Shown here one piece after another: positions 28,039 through 37,728 of a stretch of 64,000 nt of DNA (position 1 is its first letter; every line of letters starts with the position of its first letter). The stretch is from Halomontanus rarus (GTDB taxonomy: Archaea; Halobacteriota; Halobacteria; Halobacteriales; Natrialbaceae): positions 682,001 to 746,000 of the forward strand of contig NZ_CP071598.1 in NCBI RefSeq assembly GCF_017357405.1, in the 5' to 3' direction. Below the pieces are notes generated by a model. That model worked only from the letters and a program-made list of their open reading frames with translations. It was not told where the DNA came from and made no database searches. The position numbers and the translations under genes were made by a program.

Positions 28039-29511
28039 TCAGCGGGAACTCGAGGGAGCCGACGAGCAACCGCTCGCCCCGCCATCGTCGAGCGTCCCGA
28101 CCGTCACGTCGCCGTCGGCGACGATCCGCCGGCCGGTGACGTCGACCGACGACGCGTCGATCGTTCCGTCCGCACTCGTGAGGTGGAGACCGTCCCTGTT
28201 CGCGCCGGTCTGGCGGAGACAGAGGTTTTCAATCGCGACGTCCCGTCCCGTGACGGTGATCGCTGGGCCGTCGCCCGCCTCGCCGACGATGGAGACGTTC
28301 TCGAGGGAGAGCGGGCCCTCGGCAGCGTGGGCGCGGACGACCTCCGAACCGTCCGCGTGGAACTCGAGGCGACAGTCCGCGACGGTGATCGGCCCGGTTT
28401 GACTCGGGTCGGTGTAGATCCCCATGCCGCGAGGGTGATCGCTCGTGATGTCGATATCCTGTAGCGTGCCGTCGAAGTCGTACCAGAGCCAGACGGCTCG
28501 GCTGGCGAGGCCGCCCCACGGGAGCACCGGCACTTCGTCCCGTTCGATGACGACCGTGCAGTGTTTCGCGTAGCTGCCGGAGGTCCCCAGACGGATCGCC
28601 GAGACGTTGTTGTTTCGGAAGGTGCAGTGTTCGACGCGGACCGAGCCGTCGCCGGGGCCCGGGCCGGAGCCGTAGATGCCGTTGTCCGAGAACTGCGAGA
28701 ACGTCGACTCCTCGATCAACAGATCCCCCTCGTGGAGTTCGTTGACCCAACAGCCGACTTTCCGGTGGTAGGGAATGCTCCCGTCGGGTGCCCGAACGTT
28801 CGAGACGCGGGCCTTCCCGTCGGGACCGAGCGCGCCGACGATGATCGCCGCCGGCCCCTCCTCGGCGTCGGCGGGCGAATCGACGACCTCCGACGGACCG
28901 TCGCCGACGCCCTCGAGAGCGACGTCGCGGACGACGAGATCCTCCTCGGCGACGACCGACACGCCGGTCGACGTGTCGCGGGCGGTCTGGTCGATCCGAA
29001 CGTTCTCGAGCCGAACCCGCTCGCCCCACAGCGTCAGGAGCGGTTCGTTCGTTCCCTGCGTCGGTCGGAGGGTGACGTCGCCGTCACCGACGAGCGCGAC
29101 GTTCGACACCTCCTCGCTCGCCGCGCCCTCCCCGAACCGCCAGCGTTCGAAGCCGTCGGCTGCGATCCGGTAGGTCCCCTCGGGAAGGTCGATCCGGACG
29201 TCGTCGAGCGCGACGGCCTCGGCGAGCGCGTCGTCGATCGGCTCCTCGCCGGTGTCGTCCGCGCCGAAGTCGTCGACGAGGTCGACGACGGATCGGTACT
29301 CTCCCGTCGCGGTCGCCGCCGCCCCGACGGAGAGTCCCGCGACCGCCGCGGCGGTTCCGGCTGTCGCGCGAAGGAACCCGCGCCTGGTAGCCGTCGTCGC
29401 CGAAAGCGGGTCGCCTTCAGCACTAGCACCAGTACCAACACCGGCATCGGCACCAGCACCACCATCCTCCCGGTTCGCGTCGTTCGGTCGTCCGCGTGGC
29501 CCTCGAGTCAT
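28039..29511 (-). CDS. Tat-exported right-handed beta-helix protein, copy 1
   Basis: A 490-residue secreted protein of the pectate-lyase-like beta-helix fold. A Tat signal TRRGFLRATAG followed by AAAVAGLSVG lies at about residues 42-65, after an unusually long Gly/Ala/Asp-rich N-terminus. The fold shows many short repeats of the type ENVRIDQTARDTSTG, FSQFSDNGIYGSG, VEHCTFRNNNVSAIRLG. The paralogue at 31900-33387 shares these. Beta-helix proteins often bind or cut polysaccharides outside the cell; no catalytic residues can be assigned with confidence. It follows the PIG-L deacetylase gene on the same strand (122-nt gap). Confidence 0.82.
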   Translation of the reverse strand: MTRGPRGRPNDANREDGGAGADAGVGTGASAEGDPLSATTATRRGFLRATAGTAAAVAGLSVGAAATATGEYRSVVDLVDDFGADDTGEEPIDDALAEAVALDDVRIDLPEGTYRIAADGFERWRFGEGAASEEVSNVALVGDGDVTLRPTQGTNEPLLTLWGERVRLENVRIDQTARDTSTGVSVVAEEDLVVRDVALEGVGDGPSEVVDSPADAEEGPAAIIVGALGPDGKARVSNVRAPDGSIPYHRKVGCWVNELHEGDLLIEESTFSQFSDNGIYGSGPGPGDGSVRVEHCTFRNNNVSAIRLGTSGSYAKHCTVVIERDEVPVLPWGGLASRAVWLWYDFDGTLQDIDITSDHPRGMGIYTDPSQTGPITVADCRLEFHADGSEVVRAHAAEGPLSLENVSIVGEAGDGPAITVTGRDVAIENLCLRQTGANRDGLHLTSADGTIDASSVDVTGRRIVADGDVTVGTLDDGGASGCSSAPSSSR

Positions 29512-29633
29512 GGTCTGGACGGCCGGACACAGCCACCTCTTATCAACTTGCTGTTGTCGAAAATAACTGCTCGAGTGAGTGTCTCCGCGCGTGACGTCAG
29601 TCGGGTACCGCCGGGCGAAACGAGGAGAGGCGA

Positions 29634-30476
29634 CTAGAACGGAAACAGGAGCTCCTCGTGTTCGGGCGTCATGGTGCCGCCGTACTCGCACTCCTGGAAC
29701 GCCTCGGCGTACTGGACCTCCGAACCGCGCTCTTCGCCGTAGCGGTCGATCAGCCCGTCGCGGAATCGGTCGGCGACCGCCTCGAACTCGCCGGATCGGG
29801 TCTCGACGAGCCACTCGCGGCGGTCGTCCTCGTCCTCGGGCACCTCGTCGAGAATATTCTGGTTGAAGGGCAACCACTCGTACATCTGCGAGGTGTGCTG
29901 GTGGAGCATGTCGAACTTCGACTCGATCACGTCGTCGATGTCGACGGCGACGTCGGGCTCGAGCGGGTACGGTTTCTCGAAGTCGTCGTGCATGTAGCAG
30001 ATGATCGGGTTGTAATCGAGGTGGGGCGTGTCCGGACAGATCGCGGGCACGGTCACCATGTAGGCGGCGTCCTGGACGAGATCGGAGCCGTAGCGGTGGT
30101 CCGGGTGGTAGTCGTTGGGTCGGTGACAGAGCACGAGGTCGGGTTCGAACTCGCGGATCAGTCGGATCACCTTGTTGCGGTTCTCGATGGTCGGCTCGAG
30201 TTTCCCCTCTATGATGTCGAGCGACTCGAACTCGACGCCGATCAGGTCCGCCGCGGCCTGCCCTTCGGCGCGGCGGGTGCGGGTGAGCTCGAGGCCGCCG
30301 ATCTCGTGGTGGCCGGCCTCGCCGTTGGTCAGCGAGACGAACTTCACGTTGTCGCCCCGGTCGGCCCACTTCTTCGCGGTTCCGCCGGTCTTGATGTCGC
30401 AGTCGTCGATGTGCGCGCCGATGACGAGGACGTTGATCGGTCCGTCAGCTAGGTCGTCGATGGCAGCCGTTGACAT
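29634..30476 (-). CDS. PIG-L/LmbE-family deacetylase
   Basis: A 280-residue predicted N-acetylglucosaminyl-type deacetylase. The zinc motif is IGAHIDDCDIKTGG with His22 and Asp25 and the variant D27 in place of the usual Glu; the third ligand is in NDYHPDHRYG. It also has NGEAGHHEIGGLELTRTRRAE, typical of LmbE proteins. It would free the amino group of an N-acetylated sugar and fits the deacylation theme. It is first in a likely two-gene transcript with the beta-helix gene. Confidence 0.88.
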   Translation of the reverse strand: MSTAAIDDLADGPINVLVIGAHIDDCDIKTGGTAKKWADRGDNVKFVSLTNGEAGHHEIGGLELTRTRRAEGQAAADLIGVEFESLDIIEGKLEPTIENRNKVIRLIREFEPDLVLCHRPNDYHPDHRYGSDLVQDAAYMVTVPAICPDTPHLDYNPIICYMHDDFEKPYPLEPDVAVDIDDVIESKFDMLHQHTSQMYEWLPFNQNILDEVPEDEDDRREWLVETRSGEFEAVADRFRDGLIDRYGEERGSEVQYAEAFQECEYGGTMTPEHEELLFPF

Positions 30477-30697
30477 GGTCGGTGCAGGGTTTCGGGGCGA
30501 GGGAATTAACCGTTGCGCCTCCGGCGGGTTCGAGAGCAGGTAATCTTCGAGTTCGGTGTGTCGAGTTCGGTCCTCGAGTCCTGTTCTGAATCCCCGTCTC
30601 TCGAGTCGGCATCCGCGGATCGGTATCGCAGATCTGTCGGCCGCGAAGAACTAGAGTTAATTGGACCCCACCGGAAGGAGTGAACGGTTGACAGACA

Positions 30698-31792
30698 ATG
30701 ACAGCGACAGCCGGCGTAACCGTCCACGACCCGGAGCGATGCTACGAGGGGTACACGCTCCTCGCCGAAACGTACCAGTTTCCGGAGGACGCACCCGACG
30801 GAAAAGGGAAGATCTACCTCGTCGATATGGAGGGCGAGCCCGTCCACCGGTGGGAGACCGAGACCGCCGTCCAGTCGTTCTGTACGCTGCTCCCCGACGG
30901 GAACCTCCTCTACCCGACTCGAGACCGATCCGACATCACGGAGGCCGGCCTGCGCGAACTCGATCCCGAGAGCGAGGTCGTCTGGTCCTACCACTGTCGG
31001 ATCGATCACGACTTTCAGGTCAAAGACGACGGGAATCTGCTGTTACACACGATCGACGACCACATGGTCCCCGAGATCGGTCCCGAACTGATCCGAAACC
31101 CGTACATCGTCGAGATCGACCGCGAGAAGACCCTCCACTGGGAGTGGCGCGGCGAGGATCACTACGACGACCTCCGCGAGCAACTCTCCGCGGAGGACTG
31201 GGCGTACGTCGAGGACCGGATCGAGAGTGAGTTCAGTTTCGACTGGGCCCACAACAATACCCTTCAACTGATCCCGCCGAACGAGACCGCCGAGAGAGAG
31301 CGCGAGAACGGCGGCGCAGTCCGGTTCGAACCGGGGAACATCGTCTTCTCCTACCGGAGCGTCGACGTCGTCGGCGTCATCGACTACCCCAGCGGCGACA
31401 TCGTCTGGGCGTGGGGGCCGGGCGAACTCGACGGCCAGCACCTCCCGCACGTCCTCGAGAACGGCAACCTCCTGATCTTCGACAACGGAACCGAGCGCGG
31501 CTGGTCGCGCGTGCTCGAACTCGACCCGCTGACCGAGGAGATCGTCTGGGAGTACACCGGCTCGCCGAAGGAGGACTTCTTCAGCAAGTACATCGCCGGC
31601 GCTCGACGCCTCCCCAACGGCAACACGCTGATCTGCGAGGGCTGGAAGGCCCACTGTTTCGAGGTCACGCCCGACGGCGAGATCGTCTGGGACTTCGTCA
31701 GTCCGTTCGGCGAGAAGGGGTCGATGGGGAACATTTACCGGTGTCAGCGCTACTCGCCCGAGTACGTCGAGCCGCTACTCGAGTCTCTATGA
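30698..31792 (+). CDS. Arylsulfotransferase-like beta-propeller protein
   Basis: A 364-residue protein resembling arylsulfate sulfotransferases (ASST family), a beta-propeller fold. Family-like repeats read GKIYLVDMEGEPVHRWETE, CTLLPDGNLLYPTRD, FDWAHNNTLQLIPP, GQHLPHVLENGNLLIFDNG and AGARRLPNGNTLICEGWKAH. The histidines in DWAHNN and GQHLPH match the active-site pattern. There is no signal peptide, while known ASST enzymes are periplasmic. It could move sulfate groups between substrates or act simply as a sulfate-handling enzyme beside the sulfatases (inference). Confidence 0.75.
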   Translation: MTATAGVTVHDPERCYEGYTLLAETYQFPEDAPDGKGKIYLVDMEGEPVHRWETETAVQSFCTLLPDGNLLYPTRDRSDITEAGLRELDPESEVVWSYHCRIDHDFQVKDDGNLLLHTIDDHMVPEIGPELIRNPYIVEIDREKTLHWEWRGEDHYDDLREQLSAEDWAYVEDRIESEFSFDWAHNNTLQLIPPNETAERERENGGAVRFEPGNIVFSYRSVDVVGVIDYPSGDIVWAWGPGELDGQHLPHVLENGNLLIFDNGTERGWSRVLELDPLTEEIVWEYTGSPKEDFFSKYIAGARRLPNGNTLICEGWKAHCFEVTPDGEIVWDFVSPFGEKGSMGNIYRCQRYSPEYVEPLLESL

Positions 31793-31899
31793 GAGAGGCT
31801 TCGAGGCGTGACGAACGGAAGTCGAATCGGGGAGAGTGAGGCGCTCGAAAAGGCCGAAGCGGCCGAAAAGCCCGAGAAGCGTCCGACCGATCGACCGTA

Positions 31900-33387
31900 C
31901 TACGACAGCGGGTGACGACCTCGAGCCGACGGACAGTTCGCGCGTTCGAGGAGGTTGCGGACGGTCACGTCGCTGTCGTCGTCCGCGACGATTCGCTGGC
32001 CGGTGACGTCGATCGCGGCGTTTCGAATCGAGCCGGTCGCGTTCGAGAGACTGATACCGTCTCTGTCGTCGCCGGTCTGGGAGAGACAGAGGTTCTTCAC
32101 GTCGATATCGGCGTTTCCGAGGACCAGCGCGGTGCCGTCGCCCGCCTCGCCCGTGACGCTCACGTTCTTCGCCGAGAGGCGTTCGACGCCGGGGTCGGAA
32201 AAGCGGATGGCGGTCGCACCGTCGCCGTTCAACTCGAATCGGCAGTTCTTCACCTCGAGGGCGACGTCTCGCGTATCGTCGTTGTGGTCGAGGATGCCCT
32301 GACCGGCGGGATGGTTGTGGACGACGTCGACGTTCTCGTAGGAGCCGTCGAAGGTGTACCAGACCCAGCCGGCGCGACTCGTGATCGCGCCCCACGGTGT
32401 CGCCGGAACCTCGCCGGCTTCGGTGACGACGGTGCAATTTTTCGCGTAGCTTCCCGGCGTTCCCAGTCGGATCGCCGTGACGTTGTTGTTCTCGAAGTAG
32501 CAGTTCTCGACGCGGACGGAGCCCTGCTGCCCGAGCCCGGACTGGCCCGGGGGCGACCCGTAGAGCGCGTTGTCCGAAAAGTTCGAGAACTCACAGCGGT
32601 CGAACAGGAGGTCGCCCGCGTGCAAGAAGTTGACCCAGACACCGCCTTTCCGGCTGAACGATTCGACGCCGTCGGGCGCGCGAACGTTCTCGATCAGGCC
32701 CGTGCCGTCCTCCTCGAGGAGGCCGGGGATGAGACAGGTCGGGTCCTCCGGGATCCGCTCGTCGCCCGGTGCGGGGACCTCGACGTAGTCGCCGGTCACT
32801 GTCCCGTCGTAATGGATGTCGCGGACGACGAGCCTGTCCTCTGCGACGGCCGTGATTCCGGTCGAGGTGTCGTGGGCGGTCTGATCTACCCTGAAGTTCT
32901 CGATTCGCAGGTCCCGACCCCAGATGGTGAGGACGTTGTGTCGGCCGCCGTCCGGCGGCGTGAGCGTGACGTCCCCGTCGCCGACGAGGGCGAGGTCGCC
33001 GACGCGTCCGACCTCGTCGCCGGTCCCGAAGTCCCAGCGGGCGAACCCGTCCCCGCCCGGCCCGTTCTCGATCAGGTACTCGCCGTCGGGGAAGACGACC
33101 TTCACGCTGTCGTACTCGACGGCCTTGGCGAGCGCGTCGTTGATCGGCTCCTCGCCGGTCGGATCCGCCCCGAGGTCGTCGACGATGTCGAGGACGACGT
33201 CGTAGTCGTAGTCGGCCCCATCGGCCGCACTCACACCGCTCGAGAGACCGAATCCGGCCGTGACCGCCGCCGCTCCTGCCGCGCCTCGGAGGAACTGCCG
33301 CCTATTCGGGGGATTCGACCGCCTTCGTCGACTCTCGAACCGATTTCGGTTCGACTGACCGTCGGTCTTTCGTGACTTACGTGGCAT
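31900..33387 (-). CDS. Tat-exported right-handed beta-helix protein, copy 2
   Basis: A 495-residue paralogue of the protein at 28039. Tat signal PNRRQFLRGAAGAAAVTAG lies at about residues 27-45, after a basic arginine-rich lead. The mature part repeats GDVTLTPPDGG, ENFRVDQTAHDTSTG, FSNFSDNALYGSP, ENCYFENNNVTAIRLG. The two proteins share order and length of nearly every repeat. It is convergent with the arylsulfotransferase-like gene and divergent from a sulfatase gene. Confidence 0.82.
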   Translation of the reverse strand: MPRKSRKTDGQSNRNRFESRRRRSNPPNRRQFLRGAAGAAAVTAGFGLSSGVSAADGADYDYDVVLDIVDDLGADPTGEEPINDALAKAVEYDSVKVVFPDGEYLIENGPGGDGFARWDFGTGDEVGRVGDLALVGDGDVTLTPPDGGRHNVLTIWGRDLRIENFRVDQTAHDTSTGITAVAEDRLVVRDIHYDGTVTGDYVEVPAPGDERIPEDPTCLIPGLLEEDGTGLIENVRAPDGVESFSRKGGVWVNFLHAGDLLFDRCEFSNFSDNALYGSPPGQSGLGQQGSVRVENCYFENNNVTAIRLGTPGSYAKNCTVVTEAGEVPATPWGAITSRAGWVWYTFDGSYENVDVVHNHPAGQGILDHNDDTRDVALEVKNCRFELNGDGATAIRFSDPGVERLSAKNVSVTGEAGDGTALVLGNADIDVKNLCLSQTGDDRDGISLSNATGSIRNAAIDVTGQRIVADDDSDVTVRNLLERANCPSARGRHPLS

Positions 33388-33599
33388 GCTACCAGTTAGC
33401 GCAACAGTGTGTTCGGATATAAAGATATTGTAGTGGTAATCACCGATCTCGTTGATAGTAAGTCGAGAGCGTGAGAAACGACTCGAATCGACGAGCCGAG
33501 AAGCGAGGTTCGGTACAGACTCGAGCCGAATAACGCGAGCACGAGGCGGCTGCGACGAGTGAAGGTAGAACTATATGCCCGGGTAGACAGGTGGAAGGT

Positions 33600-35072
33600 A
33601 TGTCGGACAGACCAAACATCCTGTTCGTGGTGACTGACCAGCACCGCGGCGACTGCATCGGCGCCGATCCCGATTCGCCGCGGGACGCCGACGGCCGCTC
33701 GCTCGTCCACACGCCGAATATCGACAGTTTCATTCGAAACGGAGCGATGTTCACGCGGGCGTACACGCCGGCCCCGTCGTGCATCCCGGCGCGTCGGAGC
33801 ATGCTCACGGGACAGACGCCAGCCACCAACGGCGCTCCAGGCTGGGTGACGACCCCCTGGGAGTTCGAGCACACCTTGCCCGGAGAGCTTCGTGACGCCG
33901 GCTACCAGACGAAGCTCACCGGCAAGATCCACTCGATCCCGCCGCGAAACCACGTCGGCTTCGAGAGCATGGACCAACACGAGGCGCTGTTCGCCCACCC
34001 CGACGACGACTACACCCGGTGGCTCGAGACCGAGAGCGACGGCAACTACGACGAACTCTCCCACGGACTCGGGCGTAACTCCTGGGACCCGCGACCGTGG
34101 CACCGCGAGGAGTACGAACACCCGACGAACTGGACGACGAACCGGGCGCTCGACTTCTTAGACCAGCGCGACGAGACGCGGCCGTTCTTCCTCAACCTCT
34201 CGTACGTCCGCCCGCACACGCCGTTCGACCCGCCACAGGCCTACTGGGACATGTATATCGACCGCGAGACGCCCGATCCGTACGTGGGCGACTGGGTCGA
34301 CGACGTCCACGGCGACAAGATCCCGGCGTACCCGGCGATCAACGCCTGGCTGGCCGACCTCCCGCCGACGATCGTCCACCGGGCTCGAGCGGCGTACTAC
34401 GGCCTGATCACCCACATCGACCACCAGCTCAAACGCGTCTTCGACAAGCTCACGACGATCGGCGAACTCGAGAACACGCTCGTCGTCTTCTGCTCGGACC
34501 ACGGCGAGATGCTCGGCGACCACCACATGTGGCGCAAGACCTACGCCTACGAAGGGTCGGCTCGCGTGCCCCTCCTGGTGCAGTTCCCCGAGTCGATGGA
34601 GGCCCCGCGACGACAGCTCATCGACCGGCCGGTCGGCCTCGAGGATCTCATGCCGACGCTGCTCTCGGTTGCGGGCGTCGAAGTTCCCGAGACCGTCGAG
34701 GGGCGAAACCTCTTCGACCTGATCGAGGAACCGGAGCGAGAGGACTGGCGCGAGTGGTACCACGGCGAGCACGCCGCCGGCAGTTATGACCCCGAAAACG
34801 GCACCCAGTACCTGATCGACGGGACGATGAAGTACGTCTGGAACCCCGTTACCGGCCGCGAACTACTCTTCGACCTCGACGAGGATCCGGGTGAAGAGCG
34901 GGATCTGACGACCGACGGCGAGTACGAGACCGACCTCGAGCGCGGCCGCTCGGCGATGGTCGACCGCCTCTCGGGCCGATCCGAGGGGTTCGTCGAGGAC
35001 GGGGAACTCGTTCCGACGGACGCGGGACCGGAGGGTCTCGGCGATCCGGACGACTGTCAGTCGTCGAGTTGA
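33600..35072 (+). CDS. Arylsulfatase-family hydrolase, copy 2
   Basis: A 490-residue sulfatase, more choline-sulfatase/heparan-sulfatase-like in its start RPNILFVVTDQHRGDCIG. The modification motif is APSCIPARRSMLTG with Cys61. Metal ligands are in VVFCSDHGEMLGDHHMW. The LTGKIHSIPP segment carries the catalytic lysine and histidine. Start ATG at 33600 fits TATA-like ctatatgcc at 33571-33579; a GTG at 33591 is possible. No signal peptide is seen, so action is inside the cell. An isomerase-like gene follows 108 bp downstream on the same strand. Confidence 0.9.
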   Translation: MSDRPNILFVVTDQHRGDCIGADPDSPRDADGRSLVHTPNIDSFIRNGAMFTRAYTPAPSCIPARRSMLTGQTPATNGAPGWVTTPWEFEHTLPGELRDAGYQTKLTGKIHSIPPRNHVGFESMDQHEALFAHPDDDYTRWLETESDGNYDELSHGLGRNSWDPRPWHREEYEHPTNWTTNRALDFLDQRDETRPFFLNLSYVRPHTPFDPPQAYWDMYIDRETPDPYVGDWVDDVHGDKIPAYPAINAWLADLPPTIVHRARAAYYGLITHIDHQLKRVFDKLTTIGELENTLVVFCSDHGEMLGDHHMWRKTYAYEGSARVPLLVQFPESMEAPRRQLIDRPVGLEDLMPTLLSVAGVEVPETVEGRNLFDLIEEPEREDWREWYHGEHAAGSYDPENGTQYLIDGTMKYVWNPVTGRELLFDLDEDPGEERDLTTDGEYETDLERGRSAMVDRLSGRSEGFVEDGELVPTDAGPEGLGDPDDCQSSS

Positions 35073-35180
35073 GACCACCGAGAGAGTCGGGATTCGAGCG
35101 GGGACGGTCGCGGTCGTGCTCGATAGTATCCACGCGACGCGGACAAAAGGGCTAAACCCCTCGCTCGTATCACGTTCGAT

Positions 35181-35954
35181 ATGGTACAAACGGCCATACA
35201 GCTGTTCACACTTGCGGACGTCGAGGAGCCGCTGCCGGAACTCGTCGCCCGCGTCGGTGAGACCACGTTCGACGGCGTCGAGTTCTACGACGCGCACTTC
35301 GACGCGCTCGCGGACGAGGAGACCCGAACTCGAACGCGCACCGCGCTCGAGGACGCCGACCTCGAGGTGGCGGGTGCGCACGTGAGTATCGACCGACTCG
35401 AGTCGAACGTCGAGAGCCTCGTCTCGGTCTGTCGAGACGTCGGGTGTTCGACGCTGGTCATCCCGACCTACGAGGCGGAGGCGTTCGCGACCCGGGAGGG
35501 CGTCGAGGCCGCCGCCGACCGGATCGCCGGGCTGGCGACCGACCTCGAGAGCCACGACGTCGACCTGCTCTATCACAACCACACGTTCGAGTTCGAGAGC
35601 GTCGGCGGTGACGGCGAAGTCGCGTTCGAGCGGTTCGTCGATCACGCCGACGGAAGGTTCGGATTCGAACCCGACGTCGGTCTCGCGACCCACGCGGGCT
35701 ACGACGCCCTCTCGCTACTCGAGCAGGTCGCTGGAGCGGCACCGATCGTCCACCTGACCGATACGGTTCCTGACGACGACGAGAAACTCCACGCCGACGT
35801 CGGCGACGGGGTCGTCGATATCGAGGCGTGTGCGGACCGGGCCGCGGAGGGAGGCGCCGACTGGATCGTCTGCGAGAACGGCCGGACCGACGACCCGCTG
35901 GCGTCGCTCGAGCACGGCAGCGAGGCGTTCGCCGACCTCCGCGACCGGGTGTGA
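35181..35954 (+). CDS. Sugar phosphate isomerase/epimerase-like TIM barrel, copy 3
   Basis: A 257-residue xylose-isomerase-like TIM barrel starting MVQTAIQLFTLADVEEPLPE. Strand and ligand segments are FDGVEFYDAHFD, AGAHVSIDRLE, DLLYHNHTFEFE, FGFEPDVGLATHAG, VHLTDT and ADWIVCENGRTDD. The HNHTFEF stretch resembles inosose dehydratase/IolE-like proteins. It is likely the last gene of a transcript with the sulfatase. A relic of a close relative lies at 41444-41590. Confidence 0.85.
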   Translation: MVQTAIQLFTLADVEEPLPELVARVGETTFDGVEFYDAHFDALADEETRTRTRTALEDADLEVAGAHVSIDRLESNVESLVSVCRDVGCSTLVIPTYEAEAFATREGVEAAADRIAGLATDLESHDVDLLYHNHTFEFESVGGDGEVAFERFVDHADGRFGFEPDVGLATHAGYDALSLLEQVAGAAPIVHLTDTVPDDDEKLHADVGDGVVDIEACADRAAEGGADWIVCENGRTDDPLASLEHGSEAFADLRDRV

Positions 35955-36089
35955 GCGGAGAACGATCGCGCGCAAGCGATCGTCGGTTCGGCGCGGTCCC
36001 GAGTCGGCTGGGCACAGGACGTTCCCGTTCTCGTTCTCGTTCGGCGGGAGTCGGTGTGTTTCGGAGTGAGAGAGGAAACTCGAGCCCGA

Positions 36090-37592
36090 TCAGGCGTCGA
36101 CGTCGAGATCGTACCTCGCTTCGATCTCCGCGGCTTGCTCCTCGCGACCTTCGCTACGGAGGTACTCGGCGTACGGGCCGAGGTGATCGCGGGCGTGCAA
36201 CGGACCGCCCTCACGGATGGTGTCCCACATCGGATCGACGACGCCGTCGGGCGTCTCCGGATTGCCGCCGTTCTCGCCGCGGGCTGCTTCGATCATCCGG
36301 TCGTCGTGCCAGCGCTGGAGGATCGACAGTCCCTTCTCGGTCACGTCGGGGCGCTCGGCCGAGAGATCCGTCGTCTGGTGAGGATCGGTCGCGACGTCGA
36401 ACAGCATCACGTCGTCGAACGCCGGCTTGCCGCCGTCGTGGTAGGTGCGGACGAGCAGCCAGTCGTCCCACCGCGCCGCGCGCTGGCAGGCCCAGGCACC
36501 CTGACTGACGACGAGGGACGGTCGACCCGCGTGCTCGCCGTCGGTGAGAGAGGGTGCGAACGACCGCCCGTCCCACCCCGTCGGCGGCTCCGCGCCGACG
36601 AGTTCGCTCACGGTCGGCGCGAGGTCGACCTGATAGTGGAGGTCCTCGTCGACGCCCGGCTCCACCTCGGGACCGGAGACGATCAGCGGAACCCGACAGG
36701 TGGCCAGATCGGCGCACTGATGGTCGCCGTAGACGTTGAACTCACCCAGGGCCTCACCGTGGTCCGCGCTGACGACGATCAGCGTCTCTTCGAACACGCC
36801 CTTCTCCCGCAGCAGGTCGCAGATCTTTCCGACGTGGTCGTCCATGAAGCGGATGCCGGTGTCGTAGCCGTCGACCCAGGTTTTGAAATCCTCGCGGTCG
36901 GCGATCTCATCGGGCATCCGCTCGAGGTTCCACGACCTGCTCCAGTCGAAACTCGCGCTCTCGGGGTTGAACGCGCTGTGGGGCCCGTAGCTCTCGTAAT
37001 GCGCCTCGATGGTCTCCTCGTCGGGCCACTCCGGGGCCGGTTCGTCCTCGAACGGGTTGCCGTACTCGAGGGGCGTGTTGTACTCGGTGTGGGGATCCCA
37101 GAAGTTGACGTGGAGGAACCAGTCGTCGTCGGCGGCATTGTCCTCGAGCCACTCTTCCGCGTAGGGGTAGATGTCCGCCGCGTGAGCGTGGCTGTCCCGC
37201 GGATCGTGGAACTCGACGAAGCCCTCGAGGACCTGCCAGGTGTCGTGACGGGACGGGAACGGACTCACCGACGCGGTGTGGATATCGTTCTCGGCGAGGA
37301 CGGTCATCCACGAGCGGAACTTCTCGGGATAGTTGAACCCGCGTTGGCGACCGTACCGTCGAGGATCGCCGTTCAGGCCGCCGTGGTTGACGACGCCCGT
37401 GTGTATCCCGAAGCGGCTGAGAAAGAGTGCGGTTCGGGAGGGTCCACACGGGGCGTCCGAGGCGTAGTAGTTCGTGAACCGCCGTCCGTCCGCGGCGAGC
37501 GCGTCGACGTTCGGCGACGTATCGCGGTGGTAGCCGTAACAGCCGAGATGGTCCGGACGCAGCGAGTCGACGTCGATGTACAGTATTCGCAT
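36090..37592 (-). CDS. Arylsulfatase-family hydrolase, copy 3
   Basis: A 500-residue sulfatase closely related to the one at 21539-23107: same start (MRILYIDVDSLRPDHLGCYG) and same formylglycine position, here DAPCGPSR with Cys49. Ligands appear in VVSADHGEALGEFN and LHVNFWDPHTEYN. No signal peptide. It is the last gene of a minus-strand run with two MDR dehydrogenases and threonine ammonia-lyase; the 136-nt gap from the dehydrogenase leaves room for its own promoter. Confidence 0.9.
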   Translation of the reverse strand: MRILYIDVDSLRPDHLGCYGYHRDTSPNVDALAADGRRFTNYYASDAPCGPSRTALFLSRFGIHTGVVNHGGLNGDPRRYGRQRGFNYPEKFRSWMTVLAENDIHTASVSPFPSRHDTWQVLEGFVEFHDPRDSHAHAADIYPYAEEWLEDNAADDDWFLHVNFWDPHTEYNTPLEYGNPFEDEPAPEWPDEETIEAHYESYGPHSAFNPESASFDWSRSWNLERMPDEIADREDFKTWVDGYDTGIRFMDDHVGKICDLLREKGVFEETLIVVSADHGEALGEFNVYGDHQCADLATCRVPLIVSGPEVEPGVDEDLHYQVDLAPTVSELVGAEPPTGWDGRSFAPSLTDGEHAGRPSLVVSQGAWACQRAARWDDWLLVRTYHDGGKPAFDDVMLFDVATDPHQTTDLSAERPDVTEKGLSILQRWHDDRMIEAARGENGGNPETPDGVVDPMWDTIREGGPLHARDHLGPYAEYLRSEGREEQAAEIEARYDLDVDA

Positions 37593-37728
37593 TAGTCAGT
37601 TCGATTGGTTGTGTGGCGCGTATAATAATAATTCGTGTGATCGCTCGAGAGCCGGTCAGACCGATCCACAGACAGATATCGCTATGACACGGTGGCTCGA
37701 GACCCGTTCAAACGATTACTACGCCGAG

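Noticed and set aside
28039..30369. One 776-codon frame spanning the beta-helix and deacetylase genes
   Set aside because: The N-terminal part is a low-quality frame antisense or out of frame with the deacetylase; the real beta-helix start is the ATG at 29511 with a Tat signal.
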